Shown: positions 22,861-33,110, numbered from the stretch's first letter. The stretch: DNA of 64,000 nt from Kappaphycus alvarezii (GCA_002205965.3 NADL03000592.1:62001-126000), one strand, 5' to 3'. Notes: a model not told the origin generated them from the sequence alone. Made by a program: numbers and translations.

Positions 22861-23022
22861 GGGGCTCGCGGCGACGTCCCGATACAGTAGTTGCACTGGA
22901 CACCAACGCGAGAAGGGGGTGGAGGGCTTTGCAGCTGGATGACGCGACGCGGAGGCAGCGGCCCACGGGGGCTCGCGGCGACGTCCCGATACAGTAGTTG
23001 CACCGGACACCAACGCGAGAAG
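22861..23022. repeat. 54-bp direct repeat with 107-bp period
   Basis: A ~54-base segment that begins ggggctcgcggcgacgtccc and ends aacgcgagaag occurs at 22861-22915 and again at 22968-23022 with one difference. It sits at the 3' end of the RT fragment. Confidence 0.7.
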
Positions 23023-23231
23023 TTGCACTGGACCGGGCAGATAAAAATGATTGTTTTTGGCTTTGGGACATTTTTTCATAAGGGGAAGAGGTGACCCTTT
23101 ATTCAAATACAACATGAGGGGACCTTTCGGCCCCTATACCCTACCCTGACACCGACATATTGATAACTTTACCGAACTATTTTGAAGTTCTAGGTCGAGG
23201 TGGTAGATCTTTATGGGTTGTATAATGTCGC

Positions 23232-24310
23232 ACAGAGGCGTGCGGAGGGTATTCATAAATTAACTACGGATGCGAGCGGCGGGTAGAAACCTGTCGCGCC
23301 TGCGTTATTGGAGACTAAATGCAAAACGGGTAACGAAGTCGCGGAGCTCCTGTTGAGGGGAGGAACCGCGACGGGAAGCAGTGAAGGAAGCAATGCGGCG
23401 GAAAAAACCCTTGCCATCGTTGACCAAGGCGCCATAGATATCAATACCGACGGGGGAGAGGAGTATGTCGTTTTGGTTGCAGTAAGTGCCGTAATGACGA
23501 TGTTTCTCGCGCTCTGCGATTGTTGCGGCAGCGCCTGTAGTAACCGTACTTGGCGAAATGTGGCGGCGAGCGGAGGGGTGGGCAACAGTAACGTCGACGG
23601 CGATATCGGTACTGTGAAGCCCGTATGCAGCGGATATGTAAATGTCTATTCGTAGCACGGGGACTCCGAATGCCCAGATGAGTTGAGAACCTGGTAGAGG
23701 AGCGGATGTTCGACGAGGGCGACGATCCCAACTTCCTTGCAGTAGCGGACAAGAACGTTGCGGAGGATGTGATGACGACAAGTCATTCCGTCTTCGTATT
23801 TGCAGGTCGACGGGTGTTGACCACTTGGATCTAAGACGGGTGCGATGTCGGCCGAGCGGCTGTAGCAGACCGGACAGCGAGTAGATCCAGGGAATAGAGC
23901 GATGCTGAGACGTAGAGCCAGAGCGACTTTCCACGCAGAATAGGACATGTACGTACCGCGGTGGGGGTGAGAAAGTGAAGAGAAAACAGACGATGCGGGG
24001 GATGTGCGCACGGAGAGGAGCCGTGCTCTGTCGTGGGCTGCCACGGACGAAAACAACCTATCGGACTTTGATAGCATGAGCTCAGTTGTGATCGCTGACT
24101 TAGGCCTTTCGCCGGGATTGGCGATGAACAACGCTCGAAAAAGCCGTAGCTGTAAGCGACGAAGACAACTGTGGGTGGCGGGAGGATAAGAGCGAAATGG
24201 CAGACCGAGGGATCTCTTCCAAGTGGCGGTCCTGGGAAAGGGTAAGGAGGTCTGGGATAAGCGCAAAAGAATCAATTACAGATACTGCGTATGCAGCCTC
24301 GGTAATGTCT
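23232..24310 (-). pseudogene. RLE retroelement remnant, group C
   Basis: Minus-strand frames 23646-24275 and 23253-23934 together carry CPVCYSRSADIAPVLDPSGQ followed by HPSTCKYEDGMTCRHHILRN (Cys/His knuckle), STDIAVDVTVAHPSA (endonuclease-like core) and a C-terminal PVGIDIYGALVNDGKGFFRR, the group C form of the FDSLGA motif. At least one frameshift near 23640 separates knuckle from endonuclease. A second, more deleted copy is at 26.2 kb. Confidence 0.75.
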
Positions 24311-24330
24311 GCAGTTTGCAGGGTCGAAAT

Positions 24331-24677
24331 AAACTTTACTTCATTGAGTTCTATCGTGTACACTGCAGGACTGACTATACGGCTAAGAACTAACCGGATG
24401 TTCTACGTCAGACACGTGCAGTGGGGCTCGCAATAGAATCGCCATTGCAACAGAAGACCACAGTGTGCAACTAATGCCCTGATAAATACTTCTGCGGATC
24501 ACTGCGGTGGTGGGGTTGAACTTCTCTGCTATGCGCGGATGAATTCTTCGAGGATCAGAATCGAGGCGGGGGATGGGGCACCCAAGGAGTCGAAAGCAAG
24601 GGGCTGAAACTTGAAGTTCGGTTCATGGGGGGTGTTGTGCGAAGGGGGCGGGATGCGGCGTACCAGTTTGCGCTCCA
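24331..24677 (-). mobile_element. 5'-truncated group A 3' end, left arm of an inverted pair
   Basis: On the minus strand this gives the C-terminal module (ERKLVRRIPPPSHN, FKFQPLAFDSLGAPSPASIL) and then the 3' untranslated tail ending caatgaagtaaagttt at 24331. It matches 43120-43482 closely. Its 5' break is at 24677, different from that of the copy at 28609. It faces that copy in inverted orientation, with tails pointing outward. Confidence 0.78.
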
Positions 24678-24840
24678 GATTTTCAAACATACCACCGATC
24701 GGTTGAAATACCAACTATGAATAAAAGGAATTACTTTATGCCATTTCTCCCGTCTCCTGGCCTATCTGATTCCCCTCATCCGCCTTGCACTCATTCCCGT
24801 GTTGATTCAGTTAGTACATGGTTCAAATCCGCAACTAAAC

Positions 24841-26048
24841 ATGTCTCAGAGCAATTTACCAAAAATACTTGGTAGAGGGTCCCGAAAAATTGACAAAAAT
24901 AGATTCTCTGGAGTTTCTCGCCAGAACTTGCGTAGCGAGCAAACTATGTGTATCATTTCAAGTTCCACTAGCAGCAGGAGAAATACCTCAAGGGCACGGG
25001 CAGTGCTAAAAGAATATGTGGAATCAATCAGCACACCACAATATCTAGTCCAAGATCCTGTAACGGTTACCCCGGAGTCATCAAAATTGGTCATGAACTT
25101 ACTCTACGACTACTGTAAGATGAGCAGCCCTGATGCTCTTTCAAATGACTCTGTTGCTGCGCTTGTGCAAGGATTGCGTACAGTATACGATAAAATGGAC
25201 ATCGTGGCCGTTGGAGTGTAAATGATGAGAACGGAGTAGCCAAAGGTAACCCTCTAAACGGAAATGAAGATATCGTTAAGCTACGTGCAGCACATAGGGT
25301 CCACCTTTCTCAAATTGATCGGTCCAAATTAAGAGCTCGGCCCCTACAGATGTCTCATGTGTGTGAACATGCGGCTAGATTCTGGTTTGGCAACGGAAAC
25401 TCATTGGACTACAGGGACGTGCTACTTCATGCAATTATAATAATTGGATTAAATATGGGCCTCAGGTTCGATGAAATTCGAAAATTGGAAATCGGACACG
25501 TCACGGTACATCCTGGCATGCAAGGTACTGGAAGCATCATACTTTCAATTACAGGCGCAACTAAAAATTCCACGAGACCGAAAGACTATGTGCTACGCGG
25601 TTGGCCAGGAAATACAGAGTTACGTAACTCTGTTCTAGTCGACCCATTTGTGTCACTTCTATCGTGGCTGTGTATACGTGGAAATCGACCAGGGTATTTG
25701 TTCTGTAGTGTGAACGAGAAGAATTTGATTGCTACTGAAAAGTCGTTTAGTGTAAGTCAGTTTACTGCCTTACTTAGGAGCAGGCTCAGGATGTGTGGGG
25801 TTGGCTCACGTGACCTTAGCATGTACTCCGGCCATTCCATCAAACGCGTTTCCGTCCAGCTTTACAGGTCTCTTGACATTAGGGATGAGCAAGTCATGGA
25901 AATCATTCAAATGTCTGGAGATCAGGCATATGCCAATTACTGTTCAGCTTACAATGATTGTGCACCCTCAGACTTGCCGAGATTTACATCACGAGCTGCA
26001 TTTATAAAGCATGCTGAGGCAATCAAAGACGAAAAAAGTAGTGAATGA
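24841..26048 (+). CDS. Tyrosine recombinase (Crypton/DIRS-like), one frameshift
   Basis: This is an about 400-codon coding region in two frames. The N-terminal part (24841-25221) is a helical DNA-binding region ending YDKMD. The second frame, open from 25203 without a stop, has VAKGNPLNGNEDIVKLRAAH and then the catalytic domain. The domain shows MGLRFDEIRKLEIGHV (first catalytic Arg), SGHSIKRVSVQLYRSLDIRD (His-x-x-Arg box) and MSGDQAYANYC (nucleophile Tyr candidate). This box order defines phage-integrase-type tyrosine recombinases. Eukaryotic mobile carriers are Cryptons and DIRS elements, and no RT lies beside it in frame, so Crypton is favoured. A single shift near 25200 would join the halves. 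ATG 24841 is chosen because the frame before it is repeat-derived. The product would cut and rejoin DNA in the nucleus. Confidence 0.75.
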
Positions 26049-26164
26049 GTAACTGTAGTTAAAAAAATGCATACAATAAAGTTCAATGAGTAAAACTTTT
26101 TTTCTGCAGTTCTGTTATAGTACATAAACATGTTGGTAAATCTTCACCAGATGTACAAGATTGC

Positions 26165-26745
26165 ACAACCGTGTGCGGAGAGTATTGATAAAATAACTAT
26201 GAATGGGGGCAGGTGATGGAAACCTGTCTTGCCGGCATTACGTGGAGACTAAATGTCTATTAAGGCACCATAGATATCAATCCGGACGGGAAAGAAAGAA
26301 ATATTGTTTTGGTCGCTGTAAGTGCCGTAACGAATATTTTTTTCGCGCTCTGCGAGTGTCGCGGTAGCGACTGCGGCTACTGTTCTGGGTGAGATGTGTT
26401 GGTGAGCGAAGGGGTGGACAACAGTAACGTCGAAGGCGATATCAACCTGGTAGGGGAGTAGAAGTTCAACGAGGGCGACGATCCAAACTTCCTTACAGGA
26501 GCGGGAAAGAATGTTGCGGGGGAAGTGATGTAAACGAGTCATTCCGTCTTCATATTTGCAGTTCAAAGCGTTCTGGCCGCTTGGAGCTAAGACGAGTGCG
26601 ATGTAGAACAAATTCTGGAGTGAACTGGTTGAAAGGAGGCATTGCGTCAGGGAAAATGGTTGGTACAACGGGCGGAACATTGCCAAGGCTTTTGCCTCTC
26701 GCGTAAAATTATCGTACTGTCCATCACGCCGCAGTTGAATGCGTT
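26165..26745 (-). pseudogene. RLE retroelement remnant, group C, second copy with deletion
   Basis: The minus-strand frame 26249-26686 has LAPSGQNALNCKYEDGMTRL, VDIAFDVTVVHPFA and RIDIYGALIDI. It aligns with 23.25-24.0 kb but lacks the segment between the knuckle and the DVTV motif. Similarity to 23232-23323 continues through the 3' flank (tgcggag.gtatt to ggagactaaatg), ending at 26165. Confidence 0.72.
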
Positions 26746-27361
26746 CTGCTAAATACGGGAATTTGATGCTGTGCCCGGAACGAGATTTGGGAGGGTGGGG
26801 GAGCTTGGGATTGGCGGGGATCGCGGACGGGAATAGAAAAACTTAGTAAATGCCTCTACAGTTTGGGAAGAATCATGTGGTGCGTGCGCTCATTCTCCTA
26901 GAAGAAGAGCCGCTCCCTTGAAATCCGCTGGCGCTCATGTCGCGATATATGTTGCACTAGCGGGATGTGAGTAATTCAGATCGCGTTTAAGGAAACAATC
27001 GGCTTTATCTTCGGGCTGTCCAATGAGGGAGCGGTGGGGGCGAAATGTCGGCATCCCTCGTAGAATTTGTCGATAAAAGATCCTACCAAGGGGTTGTCAC
27101 GCGGCACCGTAGTAGCGACGGCACCAGAGCCGGTTGAGAGCGTCAGCGAGGGCCTTCAAGATGATGTACTGATGGACAGTAAAACATGAGGGGTTCATTT
27201 ACTGTAACCGTGAAGCACGCAGGTACCTGGTGAAATTGAAGCTTGCAGATACCTGATTAAATTTTGCAGTACTCTACTTTATTGCTATCATGTTTCCGCC
27301 TACTCAATAGCCACCGCGAAATAGTGACAATTATTTGACGTAATACACCACTTGAGATATT
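26746..27361. other. Degraded interval between group C remnant and protease gene
   Basis: No intact frame. Minus-strand pieces such as KALADALNRLW (near 27150) may be further decayed RT-type sequence, but I cannot assign them. Confidence 0.3.
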
Positions 27362-28501
27362 TTACTGAGGAAGGTGATTATGAATCCCTTTTCGTGTGAT
27401 AATCCAACCTTCATTGTCTCTTAGTTTTCTTGCATTCCATGAAACTTTGCATCCTCTTTTCTCCTCAGGACAAGTAAACGTTTTACGCTGTGAGAAATGC
27501 CTGTTTTTGCTAAGTACATGAGTTTTCCTGCGATAAATCTTTTCGCCCTTTTCCCATGATTCTGTTACATATTTATCAAGACTTTCAACATTTTGACCAT
27601 ACTTCTCATATACTCCGTCCGTACCCAGCCTGAATTCTTTATTCAGGCTGCCTTCTGGAGAAAATCTCATCCTATTATTTGTAATATACGTTAGAATGTC
27701 AATTTCACTCGTTCTTTGGCCTTTCTCCATATAAACTTCTTCCACACGCATCAAGGATGCTTTAATGGCAGAAGAACGTAATTTTTTCGTTGTATCCGCC
27801 GAGTATTCTTCATACCCGTAAGGATATATGATACCAGTAGACATTGCAAATTGCATCATCATCGAAATTACGTAGAAACCACAACTGTATCCATCCAATT
27901 GCTTTTGGTATCCTAGTATATCAGTCATATAGTTTTCAGATCGTATAAGCCAATCAGCGTTTGGAAACATCTTAACCATTATATCATGAACCACTTCCAA
28001 GATGCTTCCGAATGGTTTCCACCCAAGACTGTCAGCCCAGTAAATTGAACCATCTTTGGTCACGACAACACTCCCCCAGTGCTCATTATGAGTGATATTT
28101 ATGAGCACTGTTACCTCCGGGTTTTGACATTGGCTATTAACAACTGTTTGGCACTTTAGTCTTGCGATTATTCTTGTAATTGCTGTTGACAAATCTTTTT
28201 CCAGGGCTGCGGACAGTATCATATTGGATTTCACAGGAGGGGTTACAATGGTATTAAATGGGAAGTCCATTTCTGATAGAGCACCAATCAGAATGTGATC
28301 GTCGGCGAAACTATCTGGTTTCAGAAGGCTCAGCCAAGTTTTTTGACGGAAGGATGCGGGCACATGCTGCTCTTCGCGTAGCTTTTTTCGAATGTAACAT
28401 TCGACTGCTTCACAAGTAGGCACCCCGTGAAGCTTAAGCGAGCGAATAATGCCCCTTAAACGAGCAGGACCGTGGCGATGGGAACTCGAGGCCATTTGCA
28501 A
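27362..28501 (-). CDS. ULP1-type cysteine protease with C-terminal zinc-binding motif
   Basis: A 379-aa intact frame. Residues about 110-215 form a C48-like (ULP1/SUMO-protease) fold: THNEHWGSVVV with the catalytic His (141), SIYWADSLGWKP with Asp (157), and QKQLDGYSCGFYVISMMM with the oxyanion Gln (201) and nucleophile Cys (207). Near the C-terminus, C344 and C351, then HNH at 374-376, give a C-x6-C-x22-H-x-H pattern like the WRKY/FLYWCH/GCM zinc-finger group. That combination is known from transposons (for example Mutator-like and other ULP1-carrying elements) rather than from housekeeping desumoylases. It converges on the tyrosine recombinase gene. The start is ATG 28501. Catalytic residues look intact, so the protein may be functional; the target is unknown. 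Confidence 0.78.
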   Translation of the reverse strand: MQMASSSHRHGPARLRGIIRSLKLHGVPTCEAVECYIRKKLREEQHVPASFRQKTWLSLLKPDSFADDHILIGALSEMDFPFNTIVTPPVKSNMILSAALEKDLSTAITRIIARLKCQTVVNSQCQNPEVTVLINITHNEHWGSVVVTKDGSIYWADSLGWKPFGSILEVVHDIMVKMFPNADWLIRSENYMTDILGYQKQLDGYSCGFYVISMMMQFAMSTGIIYPYGYEEYSADTTKKLRSSAIKASLMRVEEVYMEKGQRTSEIDILTYITNNRMRFSPEGSLNKEFRLGTDGVYEKYGQNVESLDKYVTESWEKGEKIYRRKTHVLSKNRHFSQRKTFTCPEEKRGCKVSWNARKLRDNEGWIITRKGIHNHLPQ

Positions 28502-28608
28502 CAGTAGTAGTGACAGTATCCGAATGGGCTACGTTGACAAGGTTGATAAAAGTGACAGCAAGGAACGTCAATCGTACTTTAAACTAAATTGTACGAAAAC
28601 CCCCAAAC

Positions 28609-29006
28609 ATGGCCGGCGGCGCCGCTGACATTGCCCACCGAGACAAAGTCACAGACCTGGAGCGCAAACTGGTACGCCGCATCCCGCCCCCTTCGCACAA
28701 CACCCTCCAGGAACCGAACTTCAAGTTTCAGCCCCTGGTTTTCGACTCCTTGGGTGCCCCATCCCCCGCCTCTATCCTGTTCATCGAAGACTTCATCCCG
28801 CGCATCGCAGAGAAGTTCAACACAACCACAGCAGTGATCCGCAGACGTATTTATCAGTGCATTAGTTGCACACTGTGGTCTTCTATTGCAATGGCGATTC
28901 TATCGCGAGCCCCACTGCACGTGCCTGACGTGGAACATCCGGTTAGTTCTTAGCCGTATAGTCAGTCCTGCAGTTTACACGATAGATACTCAATGAAGTA
29001 AAGTTT
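28609..29006 (+). mobile_element. 5'-truncated group A 3' end, right arm of an inverted pair
   Basis: The frame 28609-28953 (114 codons from ATG) has AHRDKVTDLERKLVRR, FKFQPLVFDSLGAPSPASIL and CTLWSSIAMAIL. It differs from 43083-43427 by only a few residues. It is not a free gene but the last part of the group A ORF2 plus the 3' tail ending agtaaagttt at 29006. Similarity stops abruptly at 28609, a typical 5' truncation of target-primed reverse transcription. Confidence 0.8.
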
Positions 29007-29146
29007 CTCTCAGTGTACACGATAGATACCCAATGAAGTAAAGTTTCTTCTAACTGTCGGATCCTGCAGCGGACACCCGTTCTACTGATGCCATAAAGTT
29101 ACCACAATTACAGTGTACACGATAGATACTCAATGAAGTAAAGATT
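28973..29146 (+). repeat. Repeated 3'-tail units of group A
   Basis: The ~34-base unit gtgtacacgatagatact + caatgaagtaaagttt occurs at about 28973-29006, 29013-29046 and 29113-29146. The same unit occurs once at 43447-43480 and, inverted, at 24331-24363. The first two units are 6 bases apart. Confidence 0.75.
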
Positions 29147-29226
29147 CAATTCATAAACTATTAAGCTCTGATCTAGCAATATAGTCGGATACTGCAGCGG
29201 ATACCCGTTATACTGATGCCGTAAAG
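29055..29226 (+). repeat. Dispersed ~42-bp repeat, copies 2 and 3
   Basis: Copies at 29055-29096 and 29181-29226 share ggatcctgcagcggacaccc, then ctactgatgcc.taaag. A third copy is inverted at 4341-4382. They alternate with the group A tail units, so the region was built by repeated insertion or duplication. Confidence 0.65.
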
Positions 29227-29280
29227 GTTCCCCATCAACACTGGCCTTACAGTATAGTACAATAGGCACCAAAAAATTAG

Positions 29281-29428
29281 GCGGTATGAAAATATGTCTC
29301 ATTATCAGAAATTTCCAAAATTAAATGCATCCCCTAACGGCGCATGCGCACAGTAAGCAGTATGAAAAAATGTCCCATTGTCAAAATTTTCCAAATTAAA
29401 TGTATTCACTAACGGCGCATGCGCACAA
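29281..29428 (+). repeat. Two ~72-bp direct repeats ending in gcgcatgcgc
   Basis: Units 29281-29352 and 29357-29428 (period 76) run from gcggtatgaaaatatgtc to ctaacggcgcatgcgcaca with about 85 percent identity by eye. Each ends in the palindrome gcgcatgcgc. Confidence 0.65.
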
Positions 29429-29644
29429 CGGCGGCTACTGTTACATGGAGGTTACACGGCAGTTAGAAACCGGACACGCCCTCTTATAAAGGCCAGGTCG
29501 AATGGTGGAAAGAAAACACTCCGCGTACGTGGACTATCAACACAACAAACACTTTTATTGGATGTTCACGTAAACAAGCTGTGTCACTTGGGCCTCTGGT
29601 GATGTGAGGGACGGAGCACCGCGAGATACGGCATGGTGTGTCAG

Positions 29645-31128
29645 CTAGAGAACGAGGGAGGAGAGGGTAGTGACCAGGCGGTTGCATTCGAAGGCAGCGG
29701 TAGTGCCGCGTCTTGTGGAGAATAAGGCGGCGATCTTCTCTAGCGCGGGTGGAGCAGAGGAGCCCAATGCCCCGTGTGTGTCAAACCCGAGGGGTAAGAA
29801 GTTGGCGTGTATTTTTGCGCAAAGGTCTTCGTAGCGTGCCCTCTTCTGGGTCTCCACAGGGGAAGTAGCGCCGCCTGGGGTCTTGCGGCCGTGAAGGATG
29901 GCGGCAGCTGTATACGGACTTGCGACAAACACATCTACTGCGCAGAGATCGGGAGAGAACTCGTAGTTGTTGATTAAGATCTCCATCCTGTCTTGGGGCG
30001 GGAGGTGTTTTTCCCCGGGGAATGTGTACGGGTCGGGTTCAGCATTGCCGATGGGTGCCGAAGCAGGGAGAACAGCTCGTTCCGTAGGTGGTTGTGCCTT
30101 CGGAGAAATCCTTCCATAGTTGGGCAGTGAGTCGAATGTCTGCCAAGCGGGTCAAGGAGGAGGTGGCGGTCGTCTTTCGGGAGTAGGTCGAGGGTGATGT
30201 TGTAGGTACTCAGCATGGAGCGTAGATATGCAGCGGCATAAATTGAGGATGTAAGTGTGAGTCCCAGGCCGCCCATTGTGAATGGAAGTGTTGCGCAGTG
30301 CCAAGAAGACTGATGAAGGTCGCGATAAATACTTTGGAAAGCCCCTCGCAGTATTTCATCAAGTGCATTTGATAAAGAAAGGGGTAGGTGCGGCGGGTTT
30401 GTCCGAAGGGTGTATACGAGCTTGTATGCGCTTGCGCGGTGGCGAAGGAGGTGGAAGGAAGTTTTGGGATCCCGGAGGGCTGGAAGGGCACATATTCCGG
30501 GCGAACTGGAGGCTGTTTTGGAGGAGAGAAGAGCATCCGTGGTCAGTTCCGATCGGGGACCCGAGCACTGCAGTGGCCTCGGCAGTGACGATTTTGCAGA
30601 GGAGGCGGGGAAGTTTCCCTTTCCGAACCACCATTCTTCAGTCTTCTGCAAGTTAATAAACATTCCGAGCTGCCTGCGCTCCCTCTCGATTGTGTGCAGT
30701 AGCTCCGGGGCGTCACGGGAAGGATGATGTTGCCGTCGTCGGCATACCATGCGTGCATCGCGGCTGTGAGGAAAGATTTGTGCAGATGGCGGAGGAAAGG
30801 TTAGATGGCGAGTGCGTACAGGTGCATGGCGAGAGGGTCGCCATGGTGTGTACCTGTAGCAGACTGCAGGGCGTAGGGGCCGAAATGCAAGTCCGAGGTC
30901 CTCCCGTAGGTTAGGTGAACGAACCTCGCCGCCTGTGGGGCGTAGTCCATGACCGAGCGGAGAAAACAGCAGCGCTTCGCGCTGTTGAAGGCGTTGGAGA
31001 GGTCGATTTTCAATAGGACGTAGTCTTGATCTTTGAGAGCAGAAGCCGTGAGGCGGAGGGCGTGTATGACAGCTTCAATGCCTTGTTTAGAGCCAACAGC
31101 GTGTTTCAGCGGTCGTAGATGCGAGAGA
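29645..31128 (-). pseudogene. RLE retroelement remnant, group D
   Basis: Read on minus from 31128: SKQGIEAVIHALR, then KIDLSNAFNSAKRCCF (RT motif A), GTHHGDPLAMHLYALA (motif B) and AWYADDGNIILPV (motif C, near 30750). The thumb follows, with DPKTSFHLLRHRASAYKLVY and LPFTMGGLGLTLTSS. The final frame 29645-29986 has CAVDVFVASPYTAAA and LPLGFDTHGALGSS, the endonuclease Asp and the C-terminal signature. The pieces use three frames. The copy is truncated at 31128, where it meets a plus-strand group A copy. Confidence 0.78.
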
Positions 31129-31137
31129 AAGGACCCT

Positions 31138-32800
31138 GCGACAATTCAGCGGCTCCGCAACCTGCACCCGTCCCCGCGGCACTCTGTCTCTGCGCTCCCG
31201 GACGACCGCCTCCGACCACCCCCGTTCATCACCGATGCCGCTGTGGTACATGCAGTCCGCGGCGTCCCGCGGGACACTACCGCTAGCCCTGACCGAACGC
31301 CGTCCCGCTGGTTCCACCTCCTGGTCAAGACCGCGTAAGTCCTGAAGCCGGCGTCACCGGCCTTCGTGTCCTGACGGAGCTCGTGTCCCGGCTCGCCCGC
31401 GGGGATCTTCCGGACTCCGTTCTCCCCTTTGTGGCGGCGGCGACACTCCTCCCTCCCCAGCCGACTCCCGACAAGGTTCGCCCGATAGCCAGCGGATCTG
31501 TCCTCCGCCGGATATTGACAAGGGCTGCCCCCTGCTGCCATAGAAGATTCTCATTCGTTCCTATCGCTGCAGGAGACTGCTAATGGTGTCAAAGCCTGGT
31601 TGGACACCATCGTCCACGACACACGCACGCAACCACTTCGCTTTTCCACAGCCTCCAATATCGCCGCGGTCCTCATTGAAGCCGACAACTCCTGAAACCG
31701 TGTTGATCGGAAGTCAATGCTAGACCACCTACCACTCCTCGCCCCCCGCTAGTCCGTTTCGCCAATATGATTTACGGTCGCATTCAACTGCCGTTAGTCA
31801 ACCTGAACCGGGATCGTTCCGCCCTAGTCAATGCGAAGGGTTGTTCTCCCTCACAATCCAGGCCCACATCCGTCGATTGGCTGCAATCCCCAGCGTTGCT
31901 CTCTGCCAGTGGTATGCCGATGATGGCACGCTCGTTAGGACCCTCGGCGGTATCCGACATGCGCTCCAGCTCCTCGCTCGAGGCGTCCCAACGCTGGGCT
32001 TCCACCTCAATCCGCATTAGACACAGATCTTTTGGCCTCACGTAATGGCGCCGGATCGAGCAGCCCTCATGGCGGAGTTCCCCCTCGCCGATTGCTTGCA
32101 GGACGGCTTTCCGCTACTCGGCGCCCCCATTGGTGCCCCCATTGGCAACAGGGCCTTCACGGAGAGCTTTCTATGGTCCAAGATCGCGCAGTGCCGCCGC
32201 ACTCTCGACCGCCTACAATTGGTCAGCGACGCACGCGCCCGGTTCGACATGCACCGCATGTGTGCCTCCACATGCCTCCTATCGCATTCATTCAAGCTCT
32301 CTGATCCGCGCTTTGCTGAGTCCACTACCGAAGAGTTCGATGATCTAGAACGGTCATCATATGAAAAGTTTCATGTCATCGTACTCACGGACCGAGCCTG
32401 GGACCAAGTTTGCCTCCCCATGCACCTCGGGGGCCAAGGCTTCGAAAGCATCGCCTCGTTCCTCCATGGTGCAGCCGCCGCCAGTATCATTGCAACCTCG
32501 CCCGACGCCTCCCCGCTCCCTCAACTGACCCATCTCCAGCGCCATACACGTCGAATATGACGTTTCGACCGCTGGCATTGATTCCCTGGGCGCGCCTTCC
32601 CCTGGTACCGTTGGTTTATTAAGGAGTTAGTTCTGCGGATCGCGTCCAAGTGTCACTCGACACCTGGTGTTATCCGCCGCCATATCTACCAGCGACTGAG
32701 TTGCACCCTCTGGTCATCCATCGCTCAAGCCATCCTCTTACGAGCCCGAATGGGCATGGACGACGAATTACATCCGGTTAGGTCTTAGCCGTATACTTAG
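31138..32800 (+). pseudogene. Group A remnant with internal deletion (copy 2 of an inverted pair, longer)
   Basis: It starts in the linker before RT (AVRGVPRDTTASPDRTP, compare AVRGISRGTTAGPDRTP at 41.05 kb). It passes through decayed fingers and palm to LCQWYADDGTLVRTLGG (motif C near 31900) and LLGAPIGAPIGNRAFTESF. It then goes from the thumb (DRAWDQVCLPMHLGG) directly into the C-terminal module (IDSLGAPSPG near 32575), losing knuckle and endonuclease. The 3' tail continues to about 32830. Many stops and shifts. Confidence 0.78.
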
Positions 32801-33110
32801 GACATGCGCAGTCGCCGATAGATAATTTCAACTTCTTTACTACTGGCGGTGGTACCGCGCCGGCACACCATGACAAGGTACAGCATCTGGAACTCAAGCT
32901 GTCGCGCCGTATCCCTCTACCATGTGATACCTACAACCGCGAACCAAGTTTCAAATTTCAGTCCATTGCCTTTGAATCTCCCGGTGCGCCCACCCCACTA
33001 ACAATCGTTACGCTTGAAGAGCTAATCCTGCGAATATGGCGGAAGCATGGTGCGACTAATTTGCCACTCTGCAGGGTTTAGCCAACATTCCCATTACATC
33101 AAATGAATCA
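32801..33110 (+). pseudogene. Second C-terminal module following the group A derivative
   Basis: A GGGTAPAHHDKVQHLELKLS-like frame, then FKFQSIAFESPGAPTPLTIV, is homologous to the group A C-terminal module (AHLDKVIDLERKL, FKFQPLAFDSLGAPSPASIL) but diverged. The same unit follows copy 1 at 20985-21210 on the other strand, so both modules were duplicated together. Confidence 0.65.

Noticed and set aside
28609-28953. Free-standing 114-aa gene beginning ATG
   Set aside because: It is the C-terminal end of group A ORF2, present in frame with RT and endonuclease at 43 kb. The ATG is an internal Met at the truncation point.
28973-29146. CRISPR-like spaced repeats
   Set aside because: The unit is the 3' tail of a retroelement, found singly elsewhere. 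Spacing is irregular and the genome is eukaryotic.
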